A DNA stretch of 64,000 nt from Eulemur rufifrons (Eukaryota; Chordata; Mammalia; Primates; Lemuridae): the NCBI RefSeq assembly GCF_041146395.1, contig NC_090983.1:66471501-66535500 (forward strand). Direction: 5' to 3'. Below, in pieces: positions 45,325-56,479 of the stretch. Each line of letters begins with the position of its first letter. Position 1 is the first letter of the stretch. Under the pieces are notes generated by a model, which saw only the letters and a program-made list of their open reading frames with translations, did no database searches and was not told the origin of the DNA. The position numbers were made by a program, and so were the translations under genes.

Positions 45325-45790
45325 GATACCTATATCAGAATTCTTGAAGAAGATATAAAAAATGTAGATTTCTGAGGTTCCCCCCACCAAGACCTAAGAA
45401 TTGGGATGTATAGGCATAGGTCCTGTGATTTGCACTTTTAACACGTTTCTCAAGTGACTTTTTTTTGGACAGGGTCTCATTCTGTCACCCAAGCTGGAAT
45501 GCAGTGGTGCAATCATAGATCACTTCAGCCTCAAACTCCTGGGCTCAAGCAATCCTCCTGCCCCAACCTCCTGAGTAGCTGGAACTACAGGCATCCACTA
45601 CCACATGTGGCTATTTTTAAAATTTTTGTAGAGATGGGATCTCACTATGTTGCCCAGGCTCGTCTCCAACTTCCAGCCTCAGGTGATCCTCCCACCTTAG
45701 CCTTCCAAAGTGCTGGAATTACAGGTGTGAGCCACCACACCCAGCCCCTCAGGTGATTTTTTAATGCACATTAAAGTTGTAACAATGCTG
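45325..45790 (-). repeat. MER5-like MITE, split by an Alu
   Basis: 45325-45458 has 'gatacctatatcagaattct', 'aaaatgtagatttctgaggt', 'cttttaacacgtttctcaag'. 45748-45790 resumes with 'tcaggtgattttttaatgca' and 'cattaaagttgt'. The two parts are collinear with MER5A. Confidence 0.6.
45459..45747 (-). mobile_element. AluJ-like SINE, full-length, antisense, inside a MER5-like element
   Basis: Has 'gacagggtctcattctgtca', linker 'ggctatttttaaaatttttg' and 'gggatctcactatgttgccc' (the J-type 'ctatgttgcccaggct'). Flanks from 45449 ('ctcaagtgactttttt') and from 45748 ('ctcaggtgatttttta') form an imperfect target duplication. Confidence 0.92.
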
Positions 45791-46860
45791 CATTTTAGGC
45801 TACAAAGGGAAGAAATTAGAGCTCTAGTACATTAGATACCTTTGACCCTCAGCAATCTCCCCCAGGCTCTGTGAAGGCAGGCATCTGGAGCTGAAGAGAG
45901 CTCAAGAGACCAATGCAGCAATTCTCAAAAGCCCTTGCCAAAGCACATGTTTGCTGCTTGAACAAGGGAGACTCCATGGAAGACCCCAGTGACCTGTCAA
46001 CTTTGACCAAACCCTCCAAACAAGAAGCCTACATTTACCAACAGTGGCCTGCTTGTGCACAGCGCCTCCCTCTGACCTCCACAGCAAGCAGCAAAAGGCA
46101 ATTAGAGACAGAAGGAGAGACTCCCTGGCAGGCGACCCAGTCCTCCCCGCCCTGTCCACCCCATCCCAGAAGCTCCACATCCCAGGCCACTGTGAAAGGC
46201 AGGAGAGCAGCTTCCAGGCCTGGCCCTCCCACTAGCCACACGTGCGGACTTGGGCAGGTCAGCGGCTTCAGGTGTCTTCACTGCAGAGGGAATTGGTGAG
46301 ATCACTATCACTTAGCTTCTTCTCCACTCTGACATTCTGTGATATCATTTTGAGCTTTCCGAGGGAGAAGAGGCTCTTCATGAGAGGTGATTTTTTAGAG
46401 TTCTATATTCCACGTTTACGATTAAGCCTTTGCTGTTTGCAGTAAGCAATTCTTAGGGAGTGCCACAGTGAGAGGTGAGATCCTCTGTCAACATGGAAAC
46501 AACAAACTTTGGCAATGTCAACTCTCTGTGTTGGGGGTGAAAGAGCACTGGGCTGAGAGTCCTCCAAATCCCCACCCTAACAACAACCCCATGACATCAT
46601 CACACCCTCCCCACCCAGCCCCACTGTTCTCCAAAGACTTCAGCACACCCCGTCATCACAAACCTCTCCCCGCAACCAGACCTCTGCTCTCTGACCCACT
46701 GCTGCTGGAGCACTAATTTTGGAGGGTGCTGAGATGCCTGCAGGAGATTGTCTAGCTGGAGAATTCTCCCAGATCACCCTTTTTATCCTTTCAAAGTCAC
46801 TGTCCACTGTCACCAGGTGCCACTCGTTTGCAACTCCATCACTCCTTGTGCACACCCAGA
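45791..46860. other. No recognisable gene
   Basis: GC-rich with frames of 128 codons on + and 92 on - over the same bases (45902-46311). No domain. Confidence 0.4.
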
Positions 46861-46879
46861 TGAGTTCTTCCGTGTAACA

Positions 46880-46975
46880 TTATAATCATCTGTTTTTATG
46901 CCTGTAGCCCTAGATGTAAGACTTGTGGCTGCCACATATTGAATATTCAATAAATGTTTCCTTGAATGAATGACT
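46880..46975 (+). repeat. L2 3' end, sense
   Basis: 'gtagccctagatgtaagact', 'tgccacatattgaatattca' and 'ataaatgtttccttgaatga' match the L2 3' terminus. Confidence 0.65.
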
Positions 46976-47804
46976 CTAGGAATGAAAAAGATGAGTGAAT
47001 GAATAGATTAAGGAATTCAGGGAATGGAGGCTGACTATTGTACAGAGCCGCCACACCTCTTCTTTGCACAAGCCTGGATGAGGAAATAAGGACCTAGGCC
47101 AGTCTCTGGATGCTGGGGCATTTTGGGGAGCACCTAGAAACAGAGGCCATGTCTAGGGAGAAGAAGCATGGTGGCTGATCATGACATTGTTCACTGAAGT
47201 GCAGGTTAGTGAAATCAATTATTGGGTTGTGAATCAATTTAGTGGATTCAGACCAATATTTTTAAATGAAGTGGAACACAACTGAATACATTAGAAAACA
47301 TGTCTCTTAGTAAGAGCAAGTACAGTTTCATGGAACTTTTGTCATATATAGTTGGGGTGTAAAAATAGACTTCTTTACTATCCATAGTGGTCAAAAAATT
47401 TAGAAGCCAGTCATCAGGAAAAGTCATCCCTAAACACTTCATGGACTTTATTAAAAAAAACAAACAAACAATTTACTGACCTCATGGTATGACTTCCACT
47501 TATTGGAATGTGGGGACCCATTTGTCAGTAAATGTATATAGATTCCATGACATTTTTGAGATCAATATATTTTCTAATTACTTGAAATGATGATTATCTG
47601 ACTTTACCTAATTCCAGTTATGCTCAGAACAGGTAAAAACCCTTCATAGAGATGAAGAATTGAAGAAATTTTCACCGAAATAGGGACTTTCTCTCTGTTT
47701 TTTCTTCGATGTATTCCCACATAGTAACTGTCTATGTTGATAGCATAACACTAGTTCTCTCCTCTTTCCACCAAGGTGAATAGGTCATTTTCTAAAAGTT
47801 ATTG
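46976..47804. other. No recognisable gene or repeat
   Basis: AT-rich, with only short frames. Confidence 0.4.
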
Positions 47805-47815
47805 GAAAAGAAGTG

Positions 47816-48100
47816 GCCATGCACGGTGGCTCACACCGGTAATCCTAGCACTCTGGGAGGTTGAGGTGGGAGGATGGCTTGAGTTCAGGAGTTTGAGCCT
47901 GAGCAAGAGTGAGACCTCATCTCTACTAAAAATAGAAAAATTAGCTGGGCATGGTAGTATAGTCCCAGCTATTCTGGAGGCTGAGGCAGGAGGATCGCTT
48001 AACCCCAGGATTTTGAGGTTGCAGTGAGCTACGATGAAGCCACTGAAACTCTACCCAGACAGAGTGAGATTCTGTCCCCACCCCCCCAAAAAAAAGGAAA
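47816..48100 (+). mobile_element. Alu SINE, full-length, sense, with target duplication
   Basis: 'ggtggctcacaccggtaatc', 'tagcactctgggaggttgag', the strepsirrhine-type 'gcctgagcaagagtgagacc', linker 'ctactaaaaatagaaaaatt' and an A-rich tail. 'gaaaagaagtg' flanks it at 47805-47815 and 48101-48111, a perfect 11-bp target duplication. Confidence 0.95.
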
Positions 48101-48534
48101 GAAAAGAAGTGATGAAAGCAAATTAAAAATCTTAAATTCCAAAGCCAAACTGTAATAAACCTATCTAAATATCTTCATAGGAAATCATAGGGGAGGGTGG
48201 GATCCTAAAATTAAAATCCTGAAGGAAGGAAAATAATGAGTAGCCTTGTAATGAACTTGAGCCCAAGCACATAAGATACTTGTTTCTTCTCTGCCATGTT
48301 TTTGTCCTCTTCCACTGGACAAATAGCCATGATAGCCATGTGTTAGGCTTTCCCTGATTTGGCCATGACACTGTCCCTAGTCTTATGTGTTGAAACCATC
48401 TAGCATTGTCACATTTCCTTGTTTACTAAGAGTCCCCTGGTATCTTAATATGGAGTTTCAATATTAGACCAGCAGCCAAAACCAACAGATATGTGCTTAG
48501 TAAAAAAAAACTTTATGTTAACACTTAAAAATAA

Positions 48535-48835
48535 GGCCAGGCATGGTGGCTCATGCCTATAATCCTAGTAGTCTGGGAGGCCGAGGTGGGAGGATCACTT
48601 GAACTCTGGAGTTCCAGACCAGCCTAAGCAAGAGCGAGACCCTGTTTCTGCAAAAAATTTAAAAATTACCTGGGCATGGTGGTGCGCACCTGTAGTCCCA
48701 GCAACTCAGGATGCTGGGGCAAGAGATCGCTTGAGCCCAGGAGTTTGAGGTTGCAGTGAGCTATGATGCCATTACTGCACTATAGCAGGAGTGACAGAGT
48801 GAGACCCTGTCTCAAAAAAAAAAAAAAAAAAAAAA
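48535..48835 (+). mobile_element. Alu SINE, full-length, sense
   Basis: 'ggccaggcatggtggctcat', 'agtagtctgggaggccgagg', 'gcctaagcaagagcgagacc', a short A-rich linker, right arm 'gcgcacctgtagtcccagca' and an A21 tail ending at 48835. Flanking duplication is unclear. Confidence 0.95.
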
Positions 48836-50080
48836 TCAGAAAACTTCCTTTAAAAATTAGGATTTTTAGCTTTTCTTGGAAAATAAAAGTATTTAGCAGC
48901 ACAAGACCCCTAATACTGCACAGAGACAACAGTTTTTAACCTAGGTCTATGGGACCCCTGTATTTTGATATAAACAGTTTCCTTTGTAATCCTATGTATT
49001 TTATTTTATTTAAAAGCATTATCTTGAGAAAAGATCCACAGGCGTCACCAGACTGCCAGAGTGGTCCACAGCCCACAGAGGTTAAGAACCCCTCGTCTGT
49101 AGCCAAGTGGCAGCTGCCCCCTCTATCCCATATTCTCATCTTTCTTTACTTTCTCTGAGGCCGAGCATCCGCTTCCATTTTCCATTGCACTTACGCTTTC
49201 CCTACGGTTGAGAAACATTTTTCTGTGATCATGTCTTTAGTAAAAATTGAAAAAAGAAAAATGGACCAAGAGGGCCTTGGAATTTTTACCTTAAGCTGCT
49301 GCACTTATTTATGCTATCTCACCGGTCTCTGGTCCACAGGGGTCGCGTTGGGCATCCTTGAGCACCGATCAGACGGTTGCCAGCTGTAAACAAACAACTC
49401 GAGTGTGGCGTGTCCACTCCAGCCCCGCGCCTGGAGGCTTTTCATCTCTGCTTCTGTAGGTTTCTCCAGCTCTCCAGTGTCATCCGTGTGGCATCGGTCC
49501 TTCGTCATGGGAAACCAGGGAGTGTGAGCAGTGGGCTATTTAGAGTGTGCTTGGGAGCATCCTGGGGAACTAACAGAAAACCAATTTCTCCTTTTCTGTT
49601 TCTCCTTTCAGCAAAGGGGCAGAGATGCCAGCTCCACCCTGACATCCAGTCTGTCATATCCCCGTATTTGGTTTGCACGGTGCAGTTTACAGAACTCTTT
49701 TCCTTGGACCTCAGCTGAGGGATCCTCATACCAGCCCTTCTGAAGAAAGAACAGGAACAAAACCCCACTTTGCAAAAGAGGACCACTGATGCTCAAAGAC
49801 AGCCAGACAGCAAAGTCCTAAGGAGAGGAACACAGACCCGAATTTTAGTTCATTCAAACACTCTGAAAACACTGGCTCCTCAAGGGAAGTGACTTTTGGG
49901 GAAGTCCACAGCAAGTGTTTTAACAAGCCCTGTTTAACAACCGTGGTTTAATGCATTAATGTTTTAATAGAGCAAGTCTGGGCCATTCAAGTAAATCTAC
50001 TCTCTGCTCAACAATCGCCTTAGCCTTTGTGCTGTTAATAATTAAAGAGAGAGAGAGCGAGCTTGGATCTATAAGGAAGC
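48836..50080. other. No recognisable gene
   Basis: Frames of up to 113 codons at 49377-49786 overlap on both strands. No domain seen. Confidence 0.4.
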
Positions 50081-50084
50081 TGGG

Positions 50085-50350
50085 GTTTTTTTTGTTTGTT
50101 TGTTTTTTTGTTTTGTTTTGTGGCAGTATAATGTTTTGTTTTATTTTATTTTAAAAAATTATAATACAGTGAAATTGGCTTTTTCCTCTTAGTGTATATT
50201 TGTATGAATTGTAACACTTTACATGGATTTATGTAGCCACCTTCAGGATACAGATCCATCACTCCAAAACGCTCTTTCATGCTAGCCCTTTGAAATAGTC
50301 TTTCAAAAAATTATAGTGGTGTACACATAAATGGAAAGCTACAAGGATAT
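50085..50350 (-). repeat. (TTTG)n-type patch and L1M 3' fragment, antisense
   Basis: 50085-50150 is a T/G-rich simple repeat. 50160-50290 has 'ttgtaacactttacatggat', 'tatgtagccaccttcaggat' and 'acagatccatcactccaaaa', matching reverse L1 3' UTR text. Confidence 0.55.
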
Positions 50351-53249
50351 TTGTAAAATAAATTATGCATTTGATTCATATGACATTAAGATAGAATTTC
50401 CGTGTATGTATGTGTGTGTGTCGGAGGATGTATTTCCTCCCACTTTGGAAGATAAAAATTGTTGAGAAATTACCAATATAGGCCCTCACTGCAGAGCCTG
50501 TTCGATAATTTTTTAAAGCAATGTGACGGCATGACTGTTCTCAGACTGTGACGGCAGGCAGCAAAGGACGGGCGTGAACAGCGGGGCGGTGCCCACTGAG
50601 AGTGGCCGTCTGAGCATTCTCGTCCCCCCCAACCGAGGGGCCTCCCGGCCTGCCCAGCCCACCCTACTCCCCAGCTCCCTCCCCCAATGCTGGAGCCTGC
50701 CGTCTCCCCAGCTTCCTCCCCTCTTCTCTCTCCTGCCTCGTTTCATATCCCACTGGCTTGTCCCCTCTTTGCCTTCTCTTTCCCTCTCTTCTCGGATCCT
50801 TCTATCTCCTTCTCCTTGGGCAAGTATGACGGGAATGGAAGGGTCTACTGGCAAAAGGGAAAGGACACCCTTTCTCCCTCCCCTGAAACTTGACCCTCCT
50901 ACAGACACCTACTGGTCACCTAACATCACCTGAAGCAAAGGGTGTCCGTCCTCACTCCCCACCCGCTTTCCCAGCAGAGAAGTGGAGCAGCACCCACCCC
51001 CCAACACACGCACACAGACCCCCGGGCAGCAGCCGCACCCCTGCCCTCCGGCTGCAGCCTGCTCTTTACGCCTGTCCTGGTCCGGACTCCCCTGGGCCTC
51101 TTCCCTTAGAAACTGAGGCCGGAGGCCGAGAGAAAAGAAAGGAGGAGAAAGAGACGAGAATTGAGTACAGATAAAAAGAAAGCTCATGCTTACTCAGTGG
51201 ATTCCTAGTGAGAAAAAAAGACACAAGTGCCACTTTCACTGCTCTCTGTAAATGTTGGAACCGAAAATATTAGCACAATCCAAACAGTCTTAACAAGATC
51301 TCTGAATTCTATAAACAAGTGCATTCTTACTAAATATTTTTGGAAGTGTAGCCATTTCATGGGACTTCACAGGAAACAGAACTTTTATTTAGTGACTAAA
51401 ACTAGTATCCCTTGGATAGCACTTAATATGGTACCACATATGACGGGCTGCTTAATGAATGCTTTTCACTGGCTATGATACAATCTTGCTATTCTAAGTA
51501 TCTTCAGGGGGAAAGTGAAGAAATCAATAGATGAATCAGTCGTTGTCTCATTTTATGAACACTATTAATTATCATTAGGTTTAAAATGAGGTTCCACATA
51601 GTGTCTTAAGCTGAAGGCCAAACTGTGTATTTATATATATAAATATGTATTTAAAACATATATACTTAATAGACTACAACTATTTTCAAAATACATAAGC
51701 CCAAAAAGAATAAATAAGAAAGGTAGAAAATAAATTGCGCTTCATTGAGAAATGTATAAGAGCTTGATATGATCAGAGAATTGTAACTCAGTGGTGAAAT
51801 TTGGCAATAAATAAAAAGCACTTGAGTATCTTAATTAGTTTTTGGACTTAAATTTAGTTTCCACATGTGGGAATGAATTCATCCCACAGGCCTAAATCAG
51901 CTTACAGAGTTGGGTGTCCAAAAAGTAATAATTGCATAAACCAGGTATTGGGGATATGAACTTTTCACAATTTCAACACTCAAGTGTACAACGATTTGAC
52001 TTTATGTTTCTGTAACAGCTAGATTTAGCTTTTGAATCCTTATTGCAACTTGGTAGCAGAAATTTTGTGTGCCCATTTGAGTTAAAACTCTTCTACTTCT
52101 AGAGTTAAAATCAGTTAAGTTTTGGGTAAATAGCCAATTCAAGATTCTTCCCCGTTCCTACTCCCATCCAGGAGAGAGATAAGTACCAGGAAGGCTTCTG
52201 TATTGTCCAGAGAGGTGAATTTAATAGCTTAAATATGTTATTCTTTTATTCACAAGGTACTTCTGGGTCACCTTTGCTATAAAAGTGGAGAATATTTTTT
52301 AAATAAAGTTAGGGCACACTCCATAAAAGTTTTACAACTCACTTAAAATCATAGAAGAGCTGTATATTTCAAGATAAAGATTTAAGCGCTGGTTATTTAG
52401 CGGGATCTTGGGAGGCAGGAATTGCTGTGTCAACCAATGTTGTGCTCTATATTTCATTACGGCCTTTATGTTTTTTTAAATACCTCAAGACTAAAGTTTA
52501 TTTAAAATGTCACACTTTGCAAGCAGCACATTACATACATAGACTATACTAGGACCACTGCCATTACTCTTATTTATTACGGTAGATTAGTTACAGACCC
52601 TCTGCCATCATATCTGGCTTATTAACATACTGCATACTAAAAAGCATAATAGATGGCCCCATAATGAGCAGTTGCAAAGTCTAGTCACTCATTCTTCCTG
52701 GGCCCTCCTTTTTGTTCAGAGGAGAAAATTGAAGAGGATTGGGCCTGTGCCTAAAACATTCACCACCTGATTCAGCTGGTGGGGTGAGGGGAGAAGGGAG
52801 TCATCTCAACACATAATTATTGAGAAATCCTCTGTCTGTCTCCGGGATTAGAGACAAAGCTTAGCAATCGTCAAGGTTGACTGAACTAATCTCAATCAAA
52901 TGCCACAGAAAGCAGGGATGGGCCAGAGTAATCAAGACCTAGACCCACAGCATTGGTTTTCCGAACTCAGTTTTTGAAAATAAAATGGCAGAAACTCACC
53001 AACAGTATTAGGCTGTGTTTCTAGTTCACAAGAATATTTTATCTATTCTATCACAAGAATATTTTTGCTAACATAAATCACCCATAAACTTCTGCACAAG
53101 GTGGACCCTTTATGAAATAACTTGAATCCTGCAAAGTACTCGATAAATACCAAAGACACTAAAAGAGAGTCTTAATGGAAAGGACTGATTAAGTAACCTT
53201 TTCTCAACTGACATCAAGGAAAAAAAGGTATTTGTTGGTTTTTTAAGAC
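50351..53249. other. No recognisable gene; GC-rich (50540-51130) then AT-rich
   Basis: 50510-51180 has overlapping frames of up to 131 codons on both strands in C/T-rich DNA, without a domain. 51180-53240 is AT-rich and free of repeats that I recognise, making it a good place to look for conserved non-coding elements. Confidence 0.4.
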
Positions 53250-53259
53250 CTGTTAGTTT

Positions 53260-53990
53260 TTCAGAAAATAACAAATGTTAGTGAGGATGCAGAGAAATTG
53301 GAACTCCCGTGCACTGTTGGTGGGATTGTAAATGGTGCAACTGCTATAAAAAACAGAACGCTGGTTCCTTAAAAGATTAAAAATTGAATTACCATATGAT
53401 CTAGCAATCTCACCTCTGGTTATATATCCAAAAGGGTTGAAAGCAGGGCCTTGAAGAGATATTTGCATGTCCATGCTCATAACAACATTCTTCACAATAG
53501 CTGAGAGATGGAATCAATCTAAATATCCATCAACAGATGAATGAGTAAACACAGTGTGGCATATACATACAGTGGAATATTATTCGGCCTTTAAAAAGGA
53601 AAGAAATCCTATCACATCCCACAACATGGATAAACATTGAGGGTATTATGTTCAGTGAAATAAGCCAGTCATAAAAAAGACAAATACTGTATGATTTCAC
53701 TTATATGAGGCATCTAACGTAGTTAAATTCATGGAACCATAAAGTAGAATAGTGGTTGACAAGAGTTGGGGGAGGGGGAAATGGACAGTTGTTTAATGGG
53801 TAGGAAGTTTGAGTTCTGCAAGATAAAAAAGTTCTGGGTATCTGTTTAACTCCAATTATACACACACACACACACACAAATACATATATATCCTCCTATA
53901 TGTATGAATATACTTACTATTAAACTGTACATTTAAAAATGGTTAGGGTGGTAAATTTATGTATTTTTCTTTAATTATGAATTTTTAAAA
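53260..53990 (+). mobile_element. L1M ORF2 end and 3' UTR, sense, with (AC)n
   Basis: Opens with the L1 ORF2 C-terminal coding text 'agtgaggatgcagagaaatt', 'actgttggtgggattgtaaa' and 'aattaccatatgatctagca', proceeds through 'gtggaatattattcggcctt' and 'agtgaaataagccagtcata', and ends 'ctgtacatttaaaaatggtt'. An (AC)n at 53860-53878 lies inside. Frames are broken, so it is an old copy. Related 3' UTR sequence lies at 16600-17435. Confidence 0.85.
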
Positions 53991-53999
53991 GTGTGTTAG

Positions 54000-55740
54000 T
54001 TTTTTTAATGACCATAATCAATATTAATTAAGTTATGCTCAGAAGACTTCTTACGGGATAGGAATGCAAGTAATTTTATTCTCCATACTGTTGCTGGATC
54101 CAGGTTTCTGCCTCCTGCACATCAGCGTGGTTGAGCACTCCAGATAATCTATCACCATACAACCTAAAGGTTCTTTGGGAATATAAGCATCATTTTCAAA
54201 GGAAATTTGTGATCCAAGAGTTACTTGGAAGCAAATTTCTCCAGGAAACTTAACGGTTTTGGTGCTGTATTGGGGCGGGGGGGGGGGGGGGGGGATGTGG
54301 TAGAAGTTGGTGTGATCTCTATTGGAGGAGCTGTTTTCGTGTTTTTTGATGGTAGATAATAATTGTATCAATTAGTAGCAAATTATAGAAGGCACATGTC
54401 TCAGGTTTCATTGCTCAGTTTTATGTTTTGTGCAGTAGCAATTTCCTAACCACAGTCTTGACGAAATATAGCTGCACAGCAAAAGGAGCATTTATTATCA
54501 GAAACACATTTCTTTTTTGACATTATGGGGGGGGAAGGGTAGAGATTAACTGTACTTTTTAATAAGAGATGCAGTGCTATTGGAAAACTATTAAGGAAAC
54601 TGTGGCTTTAGCTTGGATTCTAAGAAGCCCGTAACAAAAATCGACTACTTTCCAGCTGAATACTGCAGCAGGGCCCATTCTCCAGACCCACTGTGGCTTG
54701 AATAACTCGGGAGTACGTGAGATGGGGCTGCTGTAGGCGAGGCAATCATCCACTGATGGGCTCCCCCACTTCACTCTCCTAATGGATTCCACCAGACCTC
54801 CTAGTAGACTAGCTTCCAACCCTACCCCAACCCAACTCTGGTCTGCCTCCTAACAGCAGCAAAGTCTTTGGAGACCTCTTGCCAGTTTGGAGCTGGGCCT
54901 TGGAGCTGCAGTACAGGCTTGTAAAGCAGATGCTTAGTAAATGCGGCCGCCAAGTGCACAGCACATTTTCCTGAGTGGAAATACTGTGCTGGAGACAGAA
55001 CATTACTTAACAGTAGGTGGGCAGTTCAACCCTAAACAGCTCAGTTCTTCCCCATCAGAGACCCTGCAGAAGCAGGCTCTGCCGCAGCTGTGGGAGGAAG
55101 AGCATGTCTTGTAGCTATTAGGGGCAGACAGTGGCTAACAGAACACAGTCTCTTGGGAAGCCGCTGTCTGTGATTTTCCTATGTAAACAAGAGAAAACAA
55201 AACCCCTGGGCTTGTCTTTCACACAAAAAAACTGCATAAAACTTTCCTTCATACGCATGTGCTGGTGTGCTTCTTTCCTTTAGGTTTTACTGCTGCTTAA
55301 AGGTGTTTTTGCCCGGATATGTAAACGTGCCTAGCCCTTCGCCTTCTCAGGAAAGACAACTATCTACTGAGTGCCTGTCGCCACGCAAGAACTCTGCATC
55401 TACAGTATGATCTCACCTTTTCTTCCTTGAACACATCTATTCCTAGTGAGTTGCCAGATTGTACCGCTGGCTACCCAACCTGAGATTTTTGCTGCTGTTT
55501 GCATTCTACCAGAATGAGAGAAAAGAAAAAGTCACAAATGATGTAGCATCTTCTCATTTTTCTAATTGCCTTTTCCCCAGGCTTTTCCACATCTGGAATT
55601 AAATATCTGAGGCTTGTCAGCAGACCAGCCCCTATCATCAGCAGTGTCCAGGCAAGAGCACAAATGGATGCCCATGTGTCCAAATAGTTAAGTTATCCCT
55701 TTAAAAATGCCCCTGTAAACATGGGCACCTCACATCTGCA
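54000..55740. other. No recognisable gene; contains a G16 run
   Basis: Unassigned sequence with G16 at 54279-54294 and short frames only. Confidence 0.4.
54274..54294. repeat. Poly(G) run (G4 C G16)
   Basis: Four G, one C, then 16 uninterrupted G at 54279-54294. Long homopolymeric G is uncommon in mammalian DNA, can form a quadruplex and is error-prone in sequencing. Confidence 0.9.
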
Positions 55741-55749
55741 TCAGATATA

Positions 55750-56110
55750 TACACTGAGATTTATGTATAAGAGTTAATTATAATAGCATTAAGTTGGAAA
55801 CCATCTAAATGTCTGACAATGGGGCACTAATGAATTATAGTGTCCCTCCATATAATAATACCATCATTTAACATTTTTAATAATATTATTAAGTTATGTT
55901 GAGAAGTATTTTAAAGTGAATAATGATTAAAGTGTCTTTGTAATTACTATGTTAAAGTATATGTATATGTAAAAAGAAAAATACTCAACAACATGGTAAG
56001 TTAATACTATCTCTGTGTAGTGACTTCATAAATTATATTTATTCTCTTCTAGTATTTTCTGCATTTTCCAAAAAATGTTATAATAATGAGGAAAAAGAAA
56101 TAAATTTGTA
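55750..56110 (+). mobile_element. Old L1 (L1M-type) fragment, sense
   Basis: 'agcattaagttggaaaccat', 'ctaaatgtctgacaatgggg', 'cactaatgaattatagtgtc' and 'cctccatataataataccat' follow the L1 ORF2-end order 'aaatgtcc ... ggaatactatgcagcc'. Confidence 0.6.
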
Positions 56111-56149
56111 ATAAAAAATATTTGTATGCTTTAATAATCTTATTTCCAG

Positions 56150-56400
56150 GAATCTCATTTAAGGAAAAAATCAAAGATGTGGTTAAATATCACAAGGGAA
56201 TTCATCATGATGTTATTTATAATAAAAATTATAGATAACCAAAATTGTAACACCAGGGTAATAGTTAGATAAGTTATGGGAAAACTAAAATGAAATATTG
56301 GAAAGACTCAAAAGCATATTCTCAAAATCTAAGAAAGCAAAATGCTCAAAACAAAATGTTACAGAGTTAAGCAAAAAGTGAATTTAAATTATTTTAGCAC
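56150..56400 (+). mobile_element. Second old L1-like fragment, sense
   Basis: 'tgatgttatttataataaaa', 'attatagataaccaaaattg', 'taacaccagggtaatagtta' and 'gataagttatgggaaaacta' resemble the same region of another L1 copy, next to the 55750 fragment. Confidence 0.5.
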
Positions 56401-56479
56401 CCTAAGTTGCTTCAGTATTTAAATAAAATTAAAGCAAGGTCTTTGGGGAAAAATGTTTCTTTTGATTGTGTGTGTCTTT

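Noticed and set aside
45902..46311. 128-codon frame on + and 92-codon frame on -
   Set aside because: Both occupy the same GC-rich bases and neither has a domain.
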